From: Pseudoalteromonas sp. T1lg88
Lineage (GTDB): Bacteria > Pseudomonadota > Gammaproteobacteria > Enterobacterales > Alteromonadaceae
Reading direction: 5' to 3'
Length of the DNA stretch: 64,000 nucleotides
Assembly: GCF_002964765.1 (NCBI RefSeq)
Contig: NZ_PQCF01000004.1
Coordinates: 1-64,000, forward strand
In this document: in pieces, positions 9,136 through 20,593 of the stretch
Numbering within the stretch: the first letter of the stretch is position 1
Layout: the number at the start of each line of letters is the position of its first letter
Program-made: the position numbers and the translations under genes
Notes under the pieces: generated by a model
What the model was told of the DNA's origin: nothing
What the model saw: only the letters and a program-made list of their open reading frames with translations
The model's database searches: none

Positions 9136-9648
9136 ATGGCCAAAAAACCGCAACCCGAAGAAGAGATTATTTACGTATCTAAAAGCGAGCTTAAGCGCGA
9201 TGCCATGGAATACCATGAGCTAGGCATAGAGATTGCCAACCTGTCTAAAAAGCAACGCGAGAAGCTTCCGCTTAGTCCCGACTTGGAAGCGGCGATGGAC
9301 CTGGCCGATCGTTTAAAGGATAAAAAGGACGCCTACCGTCGACACTTAAACTATATTGCCAAAACCCTGCGCAGCACCACTAATGTCGAAGACATTCACC
9401 AGGCAATGGCCATTATCACCAATAAGAACAACCAGAAAGACGTGATCATCAATCATATCGAGCAAACTCGTGATGATCTTATCGCCCAGGGCGACGCCGG
9501 TCTTAATCCCTTGCTGGAGACCTACCCGCAACTGGAACGCCAACGTATGCGCCAGCTTATTCGCCAGGCGGCGAAAGAGGTTAAGCAGGAAAAACCGGGC
9601 AAGGCCTTCAAAGAGCTATTTCAGATCCTTAAAGATCTGATGCTTTAG
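9136..9648 (+). CDS. darP: ribosome biogenesis factor DarP (YjgA)
   Basis: This 170-residue, highly charged, mostly helical protein matches the DarP/YjgA family (DUF615), which associates with late 50S ribosomal precursors. Recognisable stretches are YVSKSELKRDAMEYHELG, LSKKQREKLPL, and RQLIRQAAKEVKQEKPGKAFKELFQ at the C-terminus. The gene is divergent from pmbA and ends at a bidirectional terminator shared with tldD. An upstream in-frame extension is not possible here; the ATG at 9136 is the natural start. Confidence 0.95.
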   Translation: MAKKPQPEEEIIYVSKSELKRDAMEYHELGIEIANLSKKQREKLPLSPDLEAAMDLADRLKDKKDAYRRHLNYIAKTLRSTTNVEDIHQAMAIITNKNNQKDVIINHIEQTRDDLIAQGDAGLNPLLETYPQLERQRMRQLIRQAAKEVKQEKPGKAFKELFQILKDLML

Positions 9649-9667
9649 AGCCGACGTCTTAAAACAC

Positions 9668-9695
9668 AAAAAAGGCAGCCGTGGCTGCCTTTTTT
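9668..9695. terminator. bidirectional terminator between darP and tldD
   Basis: AAAAAAGGCAGCC and GGCTGCCTTTTTT form a 13-bp perfect stem around a GT loop, with A- and T-runs on either side. It can serve both convergent genes. Confidence 0.92.
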
Positions 9696-9710
9696 CGTTG
9701 TTTACCTACC

Positions 9711-11150
9711 TTAGGCGGTACCGCCCACGGTAAGCTGGTCAATTTTCAGCGACGGCTGACCCACGCCAACCGGTACACTTTGACCGTCCTTACCACACAC
9801 GCCCACACCCTTATCCAGCTCAAGGTCGTTGCCGACCATGGAGATTTGCTTCATTACCTCTGGGCCGTTACCTATCAGGGTCGCGCCCTTAATCGGCGTG
9901 GTGATCTTACCGTTTTCGATCAAATAGGCTTCGGAAGCCGAGAACACAAACTTACCCGAGGTAATGTCTACCTGACCGCCGCCGAAGTTAGGCGCATAGA
10001 TGCCCTTATCGACCGAGGAGATAATATCCGCCTGTGAATGTTCACCGGCCAACATATAGGTGTTGGTCATACGCGGCATAGGCAGGTGAGCATAAGACTC
10101 ACGACGACCATTACCGGTAGGTGCCACCCCCATCAGCTTGGCGTTATGCTTATCCTGCATATAGCCCTTAAGGATACCGTTCTCAATCAGCACGTTATAA
10201 CCGGCAGGCGTACCTTCATCATCGATATTTAATGAACCGCGACGATCGGCCATGGTGCCGTCATCAACCACGGTACAAAGTTCGGAGGCCACCTGTTGAC
10301 CTATCTTACCGCTAAAGGCCGATGCCCCTTTACGGTTGAAGTCACCTTCCAGGCCATGACCTACCGCTTCATGCAGTAGCACGCCCGGCCAACCTGCGCC
10401 CAATACCACTGGCATGGTGCCCGCCGGAGCATCTATGGCTTCAAGGTTTACTCGCGCCATGCGCACCGCATCCTCGGCGTAGTGCATCCAGCGTGGCTTA
10501 CCTTCGACCAGCTCTTTAAAGTAATGAAAATCTGTGCGACCACCGCCGCCGGCACCGCCGCGCTCACGGCGGTCGCCCTTGGTCAGCAATACGGAGCAAT
10601 TCAAGCGCACCAGTGGGCGAATATCCGTAGCAAAGGTACCATCACTGGCGGCAATCAAAACCTCTTCATAAACCGCCGACATGGAGCTGACCACCTGCTC
10701 AACCTCTGGAGCCAATTGACGGATATAGTCTTCCACTTCATGCAGCAGGGCCACCTTGTCCGCGTCCTTCATGCTTTGAATGGGCTGCATGGGCTCAAAC
10801 TGGCGCTTTACATCCTGCTCGCTAAAGACTTGTACCTTGCCATCCTGACCAGCATCGGCAATGCTGCGCGCGGCCATAGCGGCATTATTAATGGCCTCAA
10901 GATTGATAGCATCGGAATAGGAAAAGCCGGTTTTCTCGCCGCTGATGGCGCGCACGCCAACACCACGCTCAATGTTGTAGCTGCCTTCTTTTACCAGGCC
11001 ATCTTCCAATACCCAGGACTCGTTATAGCTGGACTGGAAATACAGGTCGGCATAATCCACCTTGTGCTGGTGAATATAGGCCAGGGCTTTGGCGAGATCA
11101 TCACGGTCAATATGACTCTGGGTTAAGAGATTGTGCTCTACTTGGCTCAT
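9711..11150 (-). CDS. tldD: metalloprotease TldD
   Basis: This 479-residue protein is the catalytic subunit of the TldD/TldE protease. The zinc-binding HExxxH motif is visible as [17 protein letters not shown] near residue 260, and conserved glycine-rich segments follow ([33 protein letters not shown]). Length matches E. coli TldD (481). The start overlaps the stop of the upstream amidase gene by 4 bp, placing it last in the rng-yhdP-nit-tldD run. Its partner PmbA is encoded about 0.8 kb away on the same strand. Confidence 0.97.
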   Translation of the reverse strand: MSQVEHNLLTQSHIDRDDLAKALAYIHQHKVDYADLYFQSSYNESWVLEDGLVKEGSYNIERGVGVRAISGEKTGFSYSDAINLEAINNAAMAARSIADAGQDGKVQVFSEQDVKRQFEPMQPIQSMKDADKVALLHEVEDYIRQLAPEVEQVVSSMSAVYEEVLIAASDGTFATDIRPLVRLNCSVLLTKGDRRERGGAGGGGRTDFHYFKELVEGKPRWMHYAEDAVRMARVNLEAIDAPAGTMPVVLGAGWPGVLLHEAVGHGLEGDFNRKGASAFSGKIGQQVASELCTVVDDGTMADRRGSLNIDDEGTPAGYNVLIENGILKGYMQDKHNAKLMGVAPTGNGRRESYAHLPMPRMTNTYMLAGEHSQADIISSVDKGIYAPNFGGGQVDITSGKFVFSASEAYLIENGKITTPIKGATLIGNGPEVMKQISMVGNDLELDKGVGVCGKDGQSVPVGVGQPSLKIDQLTVGGTA

Positions 11151-11977
11151 AAAATTACTTTTCTCGCTTGGCGGTGAGCGGCCATCGGCATGCGCTCACG
11201 GCATTGATTTAATTCGTTGCTGTCGAGGGCGGCGCTTATCCACCCTTGGCCATGATCTAGCTCGGCGAGGATCTCGCCCCAGGGCGACACTATCACACTG
11301 TGACCATAGGTTTCGCGGCCATTATCATGGCTTAGCTCGGTGCCATTACGGCCATATAAACCGGCGGCCACCACATAGGCCTGGCTTTCGATGGCGCGGG
11401 CCCGCAGCAGGGTATGCCAGTGGGCACGCCCGGTGGGCACGGTAAAGGCACTGGGAACAAGCAGCACATCAGCGCCTTGTTGCACTTGCGCCCGATATAA
11501 TTCACTAAAGCGCATATCATAACACACACTGAGTCCCAGCCGGGCAAAAGGCGTGTCGGCCACGACGACTTGCTCGCCAGGCTGGGTATGCTTGGACTCG
11601 CGATAATTGCCCGTGCTGTCGGCAACGGTCACATCGAAAAGGTGAATTTTATTGTACTGGGCGCGCTCGACGCCTTGGTTGTCGATAAGCAAGGAAGCGG
11701 CATAATAGCGACCACTGGTGCTCATCACGGGCAGGGTACCGGCGGCCAGCCAAATATTTTCCTCACGGCATAGCTGTGCCAGACGTTGACGCCAGGCTTG
11801 ATGCTGCTCGGCCACGGCCAGCACCTGCTCGCTTTGTTTGGCAAAGCACAGCCAGCTTTCAGGTAAGCACACCAGAGCGGGACGCTGCGGCGGCAGTTCG
11901 GCTATCAAGGCCTGTACCGCGGCAAAGTTCACTTCCGGGTCGCTTTGAGCACACACTTGCAAGGCATGAATAATCAC
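11147..11977 (-). CDS. nitrilase-superfamily carbon-nitrogen hydrolase (Nit1/deaminated-glutathione-amidase type)
   Basis: This 276-residue protein carries the nitrilase triad: Glu in CLPESWL (near residue 40), Lys in YNKIHLFDV (near 112) and Cys in [14 protein letters not shown] (near 150). Motif context (KIHLFDV, CYDMRF, RARAIE) fits the Nit1 branch, whose known members hydrolyse deaminated glutathione as a metabolite-repair step. That substrate is a family-based guess. It overlaps yhdP and tldD by 4 bp on each side, so it is translated as part of the mre-distal operon. This position between yhdP and tldD is common in marine gammaproteobacteria but absent from E. coli. Confidence 0.92.
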   Translation of the reverse strand: MIIHALQVCAQSDPEVNFAAVQALIAELPPQRPALVCLPESWLCFAKQSEQVLAVAEQHQAWRQRLAQLCREENIWLAAGTLPVMSTSGRYYAASLLIDNQGVERAQYNKIHLFDVTVADSTGNYRESKHTQPGEQVVVADTPFARLGLSVCYDMRFSELYRAQVQQGADVLLVPSAFTVPTGRAHWHTLLRARAIESQAYVVAAGLYGRNGTELSHDNGRETYGHSVIVSPWGEILAELDHGQGWISAALDSNELNQCRERMPMAAHRQARKVIL

Positions 11978-14900
11978 TGTGGTTGTGGCTCCAGATCGCC
12001 CTCTTCTGGCGGTTCATTTTGCGCCGCCTGAGGCAAGGTCACTTCACGACTCTTACGGTCAAGCTCAATCACCTCAGGGTCACTCATGGGGCCACTGATC
12101 TTAAACTTAATCTCGGAGATCACCCGCGCCGAGTGGATCACCTTGTCCAGCGCTAAAGCTGCTAGGCCCGTTACCGGGTTCACCATCCAGGCCACAATCA
12201 CCGGCAGGCTGGAGGTTACCTGCGGCGCCACCGACAAATCGTAATTAAGAGTCTGGTTATTCAGATCGGCATACCCTTGAATACTTAAATCTGCCGGCAC
12301 ACCATCCATTTTTGTGTCCTTGGTATAGGCAATACCGCTGGCCAGCTGCATGCTTCCTTCCATGCTGTTGTAGAAAAAGCCCTTGGCGAAAACATCGCGA
12401 AAATCCAGTTTCAGTTTACGCACCAGTGAGTCCAAGCTCAGCAATGAGAATACCCGGGCACCGCCGTCGCTGATCTCGCTTAAATGTCCTTCCCCTAGAC
12501 GCCATTCGATATTGCCACCCAAACTGGCGATATCGAAATCATAGGGCGCTGCTCGCCAGTGCAAGGCAAAATCCATGCTGGCGTTAGAGTCCTGAACCGT
12601 GGAGGTAATATCGAATTCATCGAACAGCTCGCCGATATCATCGCTTTTAAACTCTCCTTGCAGCGCCGTTTGCCCGTCTCGCCAGATACCATCGGCACGT
12701 AAGGTATGCTCGCCCTTATCGACTAGGATATTTTTAATATTAAGTTGCTGGCCATCCCCTTCAAAAGCCATGCTTACCTTATCCAGCTGGTATTGATTCA
12801 GGCGACAGTCGTCGCAGTCAAAGCGCACCGCCGGTAGACGGGCTAGCCAGCTAAGGTCTTCCTCAGGCAGCTCAAGCGCTTGCTCTGCCAATGCATTTTC
12901 CAGCTCGTTCTGGGGCTTTTGTTCCGTAGGCACATTGGCTCGTAAGTAATCGGCTTGAATATGAATATCGCGCTGCTGCTCCCCCGTAGGGATATCAACA
13001 CGCGCTCTTAATTCCTTGGCGTTCAGCTTTAAATCCATGGCACCTGGCGTTGGAGTCAGAGTAAATTCCAGCTCGTTGAAGGGCACTGGGCCCAACTGCG
13101 CCTGGCCTATCTGCCCAACTACCTTATTGAATTTGGGCATTACCGAGTTGCCGCTCGCAGGGCGACTCGAAACATTGATAATATTGTCGATAACAGGTTG
13201 CCAGGCCAACACATCCGCCTTGGGCAGGTTTACCGTGACATCAAAGCCCTGCTGATTCAGGCCAAGGTTTTGCTCACCGACTATCAGGTGAGCGCTGCTC
13301 ATCTGCCCACTGCCATTATCTAAGATGCCATTGAAATACAGCTGACCATCGAGCTCAGCCATAATTAAGTTAGAAATATCATCGCCTTGGATCAGCGCAT
13401 TAAGGGGTAATACCTCTTGTGCCTGTTTGTTATAGGGTGCCGGTAGGCTGCTGGTGATGCCGATCAGATCGCTTTGTACATGGGCCTCATAATTAAAGCC
13501 TTGCGCCCCGAATTTCAGTTGAAGCTGAGCATTCAGCGGCGTTTTTCCTTGCAACTGAGGCGCCAGCAAGCCATTTAGGTGCTGCTCTAGCTTGACAGTA
13601 TCCGCCTCCAGGCTCAGCTCAATATTGGTGTTATAGCTGTCACCTTCCTGCGCCCCTAACAGGCTGATGGTGAGCGGCATGCCCTGCCAACTGGCACTGG
13701 CCTCTTTAATCTCAATGTGATCATTGGCAAAGCTCAAACGACCACGTAAGTCTTCGAGGTTTAAACCGGGCTGAGCCAGATACACAGGGTTGCCGGCAAA
13801 TTCCACATCGCCCTTTGCCAGCACACCACCGTCCTTAAGGTCGATTTGCAGCTGTAACTGTCCGGCAATACTGCCCTTTGCCTGAATCACATCAAATACG
13901 GTCGCCAGTGGCTTAGCCAATGGCGTATCGGCAAAAAACGGCTGTAATTCTGGGGCGTCGACCTGCTCGTCAATATCGATAAACAGGGTATCGGCATTGA
14001 GCAAGTCTTCTAGGTAGACATGCACGCTGCTGTCCAGGCTTAAATTTAATAACTCCCCTTCCCGGCTGTAGATATCCATGCGCTGATTATCAAAGTTCAG
14101 GCTCACACCTATCTCGTCAAGGGCTGGCCACTGGGGGGCGAAGGCGAATTTGGCGTTGTCGACTTCGGCCTTAACAACAAAGCGGCCCTGATTTTCTGTA
14201 TAGGGAAACTCGGCAATCGGCCCCTGCATCAGCACCTGAGCAAAGCGCATGTCACCACCCTTAATGGCGCCATTGAGGTAGTCGATCAAATTTTTGTGCA
14301 TATAGGGCACGGGAAAATAAGCCCCGGCGCTGGCGGCGCTGCCACCGCTGATCTCAGCATAGAGGTCAAGATTAGGCTGAGCCTCTAGGTGCAAGGCAAA
14401 TTCGCTCACCAGTTGCAGGTCGTCATTGTTTAAGCGCACATTATCGCTTTCAATCGACCAATAATCGCCATGGTTATAAAAGGCAATTTCCGCCACCAGT
14501 TGTTGATAGGCCAGCGGCTGACTAAAGGTGTCGCCGGTAAGCAGGTGATTATCACTCCCCTGTACGCTTAGCAGGCCTTTTTCATTGGTAATATGCGCTG
14601 TGGCACTGAGGTCTTGCGCCCCAGGAATACCATAAATGCCGGACCAGCCGAGATGCTCGGCGGCAAACCATAAGCGCCATTTATCGGCGTTTTGCCAATG
14701 GAAATAACCTTCATTGATAAAGCCTTGCGGCTGAATGGAAAGCAAGCCTTGTAGGGCCTCGCCCTTGGCCAAACGAGCAAAGGTGGAGACCATGGAGATA
14801 TCCAAATCCTGCACCCAGACCTGTTGCTCATCGCTAAACAAGGCATCGAAAATCAGCGGTGACCATTGGAACTGCTCGTCGCTAAGCTGCAGTCCGGATG

Positions 14901-15822
14901 TACGCACTCGCCAGCCCTTGGCTTGCGGGTGAATTCGTACCATGCCTTGCTGCAATTCAAGGTATTCATCCTGCTCGCCATTACGCCAGGATAACTTGCT
15001 CGGATGGGTTAACAGCTGCACATCGGTCAGGCGCCCACCGGCAAAATGCAACCAAGACTCAATGTTTAAATCCGACTGCAGCTCTTTAAGTTCGGGGTGC
15101 AGATAGTCGTTTAACCAGCCGGAAACATCCAGACCTTGAGCCTGCACATAAAGATCCCCATACACCCCGGCCAGGGTTTCACCGGATAGCTTAAGCCGTG
15201 CTTCCAAAGAGTTCTGTTCAATGCCGGGCAGGCTTACCTGCCCCTCGGCATAATGCCCGTCGATGCGGTTTTCCCACACCAAATTTTCTAACAAGATTCT
15301 ATGATTACGATTATCCAGGCTGATGATATTAAGCTCGCTCTCCTCTATGGCAAAATGCCCTGAGGCGCCGAGGAAGAGGCTCTCGATCAGCGCTTGCTGC
15401 TGTGAGTTATTATTGCTTTGCTGATTGGCAAACAGTTGCCGAGCGTCAATTTTGGCCTTAAAGCCATTAAGCACAAAATAGTTAGAGCGTAACTGTCTGT
15501 GCAGCAGGGATTGCCACAAATTGATATGGAGGCGGGTTTGCGCCACGCTGACGCTGATGGGGGCTTGGGCGTTATCGGCAAAGCCCACTTCGTTAACCAC
15601 CAGGGCCGGGCCATTGCCCTGCCAACTGGCACTAAGCGAACCTATGGAGATATCGGCGTTAAGCTGCTCGCCAAGAAACTGCTCGACCTCGACACGGTAA
15701 TCGTTGGCATAAGGCAAGCTGTATTTTAGCAGCGACACAAGCACGGCCAACAGCACTAAAATTATGGCGCTGAGTTGCCAAATTTTTGTGACGCAAAAAA
15801 AGCAAACCGACCTGGCGTTCAC
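11974..15822 (-). CDS. yhdP: YhdP family AsmA-like envelope protein
   Basis: At 1282 residues this is a full-length YhdP (E. coli 1266). One N-terminal membrane anchor (about residues 15-35) is followed by a very long periplasmic beta-rich region with AsmA/TamB-like repeats, and a C-terminal AsmA-like part (VDKGEHTLRADGIWRDG, LSLDSLVRKLKLDFRDVFAKGFFY). Family members form bridge-like conduits that carry phospholipid from inner to outer membrane, overlapping in function with TamB and YdbH. The ATG overlaps the rng stop codon by one base (TAATG). The final residues are Pro/Glu-rich. Confidence 0.95.
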   Translation of the reverse strand: MNARSVCFFCVTKIWQLSAIILVLLAVLVSLLKYSLPYANDYRVEVEQFLGEQLNADISIGSLSASWQGNGPALVVNEVGFADNAQAPISVSVAQTRLHINLWQSLLHRQLRSNYFVLNGFKAKIDARQLFANQQSNNNSQQQALIESLFLGASGHFAIEESELNIISLDNRNHRILLENLVWENRIDGHYAEGQVSLPGIEQNSLEARLKLSGETLAGVYGDLYVQAQGLDVSGWLNDYLHPELKELQSDLNIESWLHFAGGRLTDVQLLTHPSKLSWRNGEQDEYLELQQGMVRIHPQAKGWRVRTSGLQLSDEQFQWSPLIFDALFSDEQQVWVQDLDISMVSTFARLAKGEALQGLLSIQPQGFINEGYFHWQNADKWRLWFAAEHLGWSGIYGIPGAQDLSATAHITNEKGLLSVQGSDNHLLTGDTFSQPLAYQQLVAEIAFYNHGDYWSIESDNVRLNNDDLQLVSEFALHLEAQPNLDLYAEISGGSAASAGAYFPVPYMHKNLIDYLNGAIKGGDMRFAQVLMQGPIAEFPYTENQGRFVVKAEVDNAKFAFAPQWPALDEIGVSLNFDNQRMDIYSREGELLNLSLDSSVHVYLEDLLNADTLFIDIDEQVDAPELQPFFADTPLAKPLATVFDVIQAKGSIAGQLQLQIDLKDGGVLAKGDVEFAGNPVYLAQPGLNLEDLRGRLSFANDHIEIKEASASWQGMPLTISLLGAQEGDSYNTNIELSLEADTVKLEQHLNGLLAPQLQGKTPLNAQLQLKFGAQGFNYEAHVQSDLIGITSSLPAPYNKQAQEVLPLNALIQGDDISNLIMAELDGQLYFNGILDNGSGQMSSAHLIVGEQNLGLNQQGFDVTVNLPKADVLAWQPVIDNIINVSSRPASGNSVMPKFNKVVGQIGQAQLGPVPFNELEFTLTPTPGAMDLKLNAKELRARVDIPTGEQQRDIHIQADYLRANVPTEQKPQNELENALAEQALELPEEDLSWLARLPAVRFDCDDCRLNQYQLDKVSMAFEGDGQQLNIKNILVDKGEHTLRADGIWRDGQTALQGEFKSDDIGELFDEFDITSTVQDSNASMDFALHWRAAPYDFDIASLGGNIEWRLGEGHLSEISDGGARVFSLLSLDSLVRKLKLDFRDVFAKGFFYNSMEGSMQLASGIAYTKDTKMDGVPADLSIQGYADLNNQTLNYDLSVAPQVTSSLPVIVAWMVNPVTGLAALALDKVIHSARVISEIKFKISGPMSDPEVIELDRKSREVTLPQAAQNEPPEEGDLEPQPQ

Positions 15823-17294
15823 TACATCATCACCACATCGAACTGCTCTTGGCTATACAGGTTTTCGGTTTGAATAATCACTTGTTTACCAATAAAGAGT
15901 TCTAGCTCGGCAAGATTGTGATATTCATCGTTTATCAGCGCTTCACTGACGGCCGCTGAGGCGTACACCATAAATTTGTCGGCATCATAGGCGCGGTTGA
16001 CGCGCACAATCTCACGGAGGATTTCATAACAGACGGTTTCCACCGTTTTCAACGAGCCCCGACCGGCACAGGATGGACACACACCGCAGAGAATATGCTC
16101 CAGGCTTTCCCGAGTGCGTTTGCGGGTCATTTCCACCAGCCCCAGTGCCGATAAGCCATTGATATTGGCCTTGGCTCTATCCTTAGACAACGCCTGCTCT
16201 AAAGAGTGCAATACCCGCCTTTTGTGCTCATCGGAGATCATATCGATAAAGTCGATAATTATGATGCCGCCCAGATTACGCAGTCGCAACTGACGCGCAA
16301 TGGCACTGGTGGCTTCGATATTGGTGTTGAAAATCGTTTCTTCGAGATTGCGATGACCGACAAAGGCGCCGGTATTCACATCCACCGTGGTCATGGCCTC
16401 GGTCTGATCGATAATAAGATATCCGCCGGACTTCAGCTCTACCTTGCGGTGCAGTGCCTTTTGAATTTCGTTTTCGACATCAAAAAGATCAAAAATGGGG
16501 CGCTCACCTGGGTAGTATTCCAGCACTTTATGAAGGTGCGGCACAAACTCTTCGGTAAAGCTCACCAGCTCCTGATAAGTCAGCTTGGAGTCGACGCGAA
16601 TGCGCTCCATATCCTCGCCAACGTAATCACGCAGGGTACGAAACGCCAGCTTTAAGTCTTCGTGCAATATGCTTTCTTTACGCGTCTTTTTACGCTTATC
16701 GACTATTTTCAACCACAGCTTTTTAAGGAATTCGGCATCGTGCTTAAGCTCGTGCTCGCTCGCCCCTTCGGCGGCGGTGCGCACAATAAAGCCACCGTTT
16801 TCATCATTATACTGAGCCACTATGTCTTTTAAACGCTGGCGCTCCTCATCGCTTTCGATGCGTTGGCTGACGCCCACGTGTGTGGCGTCCGGCATAAACA
16901 CCAGATAACGTGAAGGAATGGTGATGTCCGTGGTTAATCGGGCACCCTTGGTGCCGATAGGGTCTTTAACCACCTGCACCATAATATGCTGGCCCTGACG
17001 TACCAACTCGCGAATATCCTGCACCTTTTTCACCGGCTGCTCGTCGAGGCCGTCTTCAAAGGAGGCGCTGTTGACTATGTCAGAAGCGTGTAAAAATGCT
17101 GCTTTGTCTAGGCCGATATCGACGAAGGCTGCCTGCATACCGGGCAATACGCGACTCACCTTACCGAGATAAATATTACCGACGATACCGAGATTGCCGA
17201 TGCGCTCAACCTGGATCTCTTGCAGCACGCCATTTTCTATTAAGGCGACGCGACTCTCACTGGGAGTCACATTGATAAGTAATTCTGAGCTCAT
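15822..17294 (-). CDS. rng: ribonuclease G
   Basis: This 490-residue endoribonuclease would mature the 5' end of 16S rRNA and take part in mRNA decay. An N-terminal S1 domain (about residues 38-120) begins GNIYLGKVSRVLPGMQAAFVDIG. The RNase E/G catalytic region follows, with DVNTGAFVG and GGIIIIDFIDM (acidic metal ligands). A zinc-link cysteine cluster CGVCPSC lies near residue 402. Length equals E. coli RNase G (489), and it lacks the long C-terminal scaffold of RNase E. It starts one base after maf. Confidence 0.97.
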   Translation of the reverse strand: MSSELLINVTPSESRVALIENGVLQEIQVERIGNLGIVGNIYLGKVSRVLPGMQAAFVDIGLDKAAFLHASDIVNSASFEDGLDEQPVKKVQDIRELVRQGQHIMVQVVKDPIGTKGARLTTDITIPSRYLVFMPDATHVGVSQRIESDEERQRLKDIVAQYNDENGGFIVRTAAEGASEHELKHDAEFLKKLWLKIVDKRKKTRKESILHEDLKLAFRTLRDYVGEDMERIRVDSKLTYQELVSFTEEFVPHLHKVLEYYPGERPIFDLFDVENEIQKALHRKVELKSGGYLIIDQTEAMTTVDVNTGAFVGHRNLEETIFNTNIEATSAIARQLRLRNLGGIIIIDFIDMISDEHKRRVLHSLEQALSKDRAKANINGLSALGLVEMTRKRTRESLEHILCGVCPSCAGRGSLKTVETVCYEILREIVRVNRAYDADKFMVYASAAVSEALINDEYHNLAELELFIGKQVIIQTENLYSQEQFDVVMM

Positions 17295-17295
17295 G

Positions 17296-17853
17296 CTAAA
17301 ATTCAGCTAGTAATTTTTGTGTCTCATACAAAGGTAACCCCATCACCGCAAAATAGCTACCGCTAAGGTGGGTGACAAAAGCGCCCGCACGCCCTTGAAT
17401 GCCGTAGCCTCCGGCCTTGTCATAGGGTTCACCGCTGTGCCAGTAGGCGGCTATTTCCGCCTCGCTCAGGGTCTTGAAAGTGACCTGAGTGCTGACCACC
17501 ACACTGCTTGTATGCTCTGTGTCTGCCAAAGCCACCGCGGTCAAAACCTCATGGCTGCGGCCACTGAGCAGCCGCATCATGGCAGCAAAATCATCAAAAT
17601 CATGGGGCTTACCCATGATTTGTTCGCCGCACACCACTACTGTGTCACTGCCAAGCACAGGACGGTCATGATAGCCCAGGGCAACGCCGGTCTCCGCCTT
17701 AAGACGAGCCAGACGCTCCACCAGCGCCAGAGCGCTTTCACCGGCCAAGGGACGTTCGTCCGCATCCACGGAAAACTGTTCAAATTCAACGCCCAATTGC
17801 GCTAAAAGATCGCGGCGCCGGGGCGACTGCGAAGCAAGATAAATTGGCTTCAT
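17296..17853 (-). CDS. maf: Maf-like nucleoside triphosphate pyrophosphatase (YhdE type)
   Basis: This 185-residue protein starts MKPIYLASQSPRRRDLL, the Maf signature SxSPRR, and continues with the substrate-binding DADERP and VLGSDTVVVCGEQIMGKP motifs. The YhdE subgroup hydrolyses dTTP and UTP to monophosphates, cleaning the nucleotide pool. It sits between mreD and rng exactly as yhdE does in E. coli. The gap to mreD is only 2 bp, so co-transcription with the shape genes is likely. Confidence 0.95.
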   Translation of the reverse strand: MKPIYLASQSPRRRDLLAQLGVEFEQFSVDADERPLAGESALALVERLARLKAETGVALGYHDRPVLGSDTVVVCGEQIMGKPHDFDDFAAMMRLLSGRSHEVLTAVALADTEHTSSVVVSTQVTFKTLSEAEIAAYWHSGEPYDKAGGYGIQGRAGAFVTHLSGSYFAVMGLPLYETQKLLAEF

Positions 17854-17855
17854 GA

Positions 17856-18332
17856 TTAACGGATCCGAAAATGACGGCGGTATTTACGCAGCAACAGGAA
17901 CAACCAGGGCCAACAAATGGCACCGGTTAACACCGGCCACAGGTATTGCGGCGAAAAGTAAACATCCAAAAGAAAGTGATGGAGCCAGAACTGCAGCAGA
18001 TGATGCAAGGCCAGGAACACGGCTACTAATAAGCCTTGCTGCCAAATGGAAAAATTACGCAGCTTTTGATAATTACTGGCAGTAATGTAAATGGTCACCG
18101 CATAAGTCAGCGAATGCACTCCAAGCGGAGAGCCTGTGGCCAAATCAATGATCAAGCCGGTTAGCCAGGCGGTGCCTATATTGACGCGATGCGGCAAGGC
18201 TAATGACCAATACATTAAGACCAAAAGCACCCAGTCGGGACGAAACGCTTCCATGGAAATCGGTAAGGGCATTAGCGCCATTACCAAGGAGAAAAAGACG
18301 CTTAAGATAATGAGCCCATATTGCTTACTCAT
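17856..18332 (-). CDS. mreD: rod shape-determining protein MreD
   Basis: This 158-residue protein has about five membrane segments and the MreD features ALPHRVNIGTAWLTGLIIDLATGSPLGVHSL. It is the inner-membrane component of the elongasome, working with MreB, MreC, RodA and PBP2 in lateral wall growth. Its start overlaps the mreC end by 8 bp. Confidence 0.95.
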   Translation of the reverse strand: MSKQYGLIILSVFFSLVMALMPLPISMEAFRPDWVLLVLMYWSLALPHRVNIGTAWLTGLIIDLATGSPLGVHSLTYAVTIYITASNYQKLRNFSIWQQGLLVAVFLALHHLLQFWLHHFLLDVYFSPQYLWPVLTGAICWPWLFLLLRKYRRHFRIR

Positions 18333-19172
18333 CGATCTTTACCTCTTGCATCTGGGGTGAATCGGTTAACACCAGCAATAGTCGAATACGATCGAGCTGC
18401 GCCACCGGCTGCGCGTAGATTTGCGCAAAGGGGCGACCCTCATCACGATTGATATGGGTGACCACGGCAACCGGATAACCTTCGGGAAAACGCTCGCCAA
18501 GCCCAGAGCTTAATAACACATCACCGATACGAATATCCAAGCTATGAGGCACATGAGAAAGTTTAACACTGGAGATCTTACCCATGCCTTCAACCACTGT
18601 GCGCACATTGTTGCGCAGCACCCGCACCGGCGTGGCATGAGTGGTATCTGTAAGCAACAAGACGCGACTGGTACTGGCGCCGACCTGGATCACCTGGCCG
18701 ACCACACCCAACTCATCTATTACCGCCAAGCCTTCACGCAGGCCATCCGAAGTTCCTTTATTGATCACCACCTGGTGACTGTAAGGATTCGAGTGCACGG
18801 ATAAAACCTGGGCCACCAGCTTACCTTGCTGCTGCCTCGGGTTTGAGCCTAATAAAGCACGCAGCTTTTCGTTTTCCTGCACCAAAAAGGCATATTGCTG
18901 CAGCTGTTCACTTTGCAACAATTGCTTGTTTTTCAGGGCTTCGTTTTCCTTTAGCAGTTGTTCACGAGAGGTCAGGTTTTTAGCGCTGGTCGAAAGCAGC
19001 TCATAGGGAAGATTGGCCAGGTATAACAAGGGGCTGACCAGGGTATTAAGCGAGGTACGTACTGCTGTGCCGCCACTGGTGTAGCGATCACCAAGAATAA
19101 GAATAACACTAAGCACAACTGCGATGGTTAATCGCAGTTGCATTGAAATAGTGCGACCAAATAATAAATTCA

Positions 19173-19173
<1 letters not shown>
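18325..19173 (-). CDS. mreC: rod shape-determining protein MreC
   Basis: This 282-residue bitopic protein has an N-terminal membrane helix (about residues 11-30), a coiled coil at about 65-105 (LKENEALKNKQLLQSEQLQ), and a periplasmic double beta-barrel domain (VVINKGTSDGLREGLAVID, GVVGQVIQVGASTSRVLLLTD). It scaffolds PBP2 in the elongasome. The ATG overlaps the last base of the mreB stop codon, and the C-terminal end overlaps mreD. Confidence 0.96.
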
Positions 19174-20312
<1,139 letters not shown>

Positions 20313-20484
20313 CTAAAAAACAGCACATTGAGCGCCGTAAATGCAAAACTTTGATGACATCTGTCGACATACGCATAAAGTAGTACATTTAAAAACTTAC
20401 CCGCGGCAAGCCTAGTATAACCCCTTATCTCGCCACCGCTGGCGCTCATTGTCCACCTCTGTGCTTAACAGTCGCTGACTCGGT

Positions 20485-20526
20485 GGGTAAAAGTACTGGA
20501 TTCCAGCTTGAAGCTGGCTTTTACCC
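20485..20526. repeat. compound palindrome, REP-like
   Basis: Outer arms GGGTAAAAG and CTTTTACCC enclose an inner hairpin CCAGCTT-G-AAGCTGG at 20503-20517. The core TGGATTCCAGCTTGAAGCTGG looks like the intergenic palindromes scattered through many proteobacterial genomes; that likeness is from memory. Confidence 0.5.
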
Positions 20527-20593
20527 TAGTCGCAACGGATAATAACGCAGCGCCATCATTGCACATACTCACAGCAAATAAACACGGTTAACC

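Noticed and set aside
10482..11126. 214-codon plus-strand reading frame over tldD
   Set aside because: It is an antisense shadow of a clear TldD gene and has no family resemblance.
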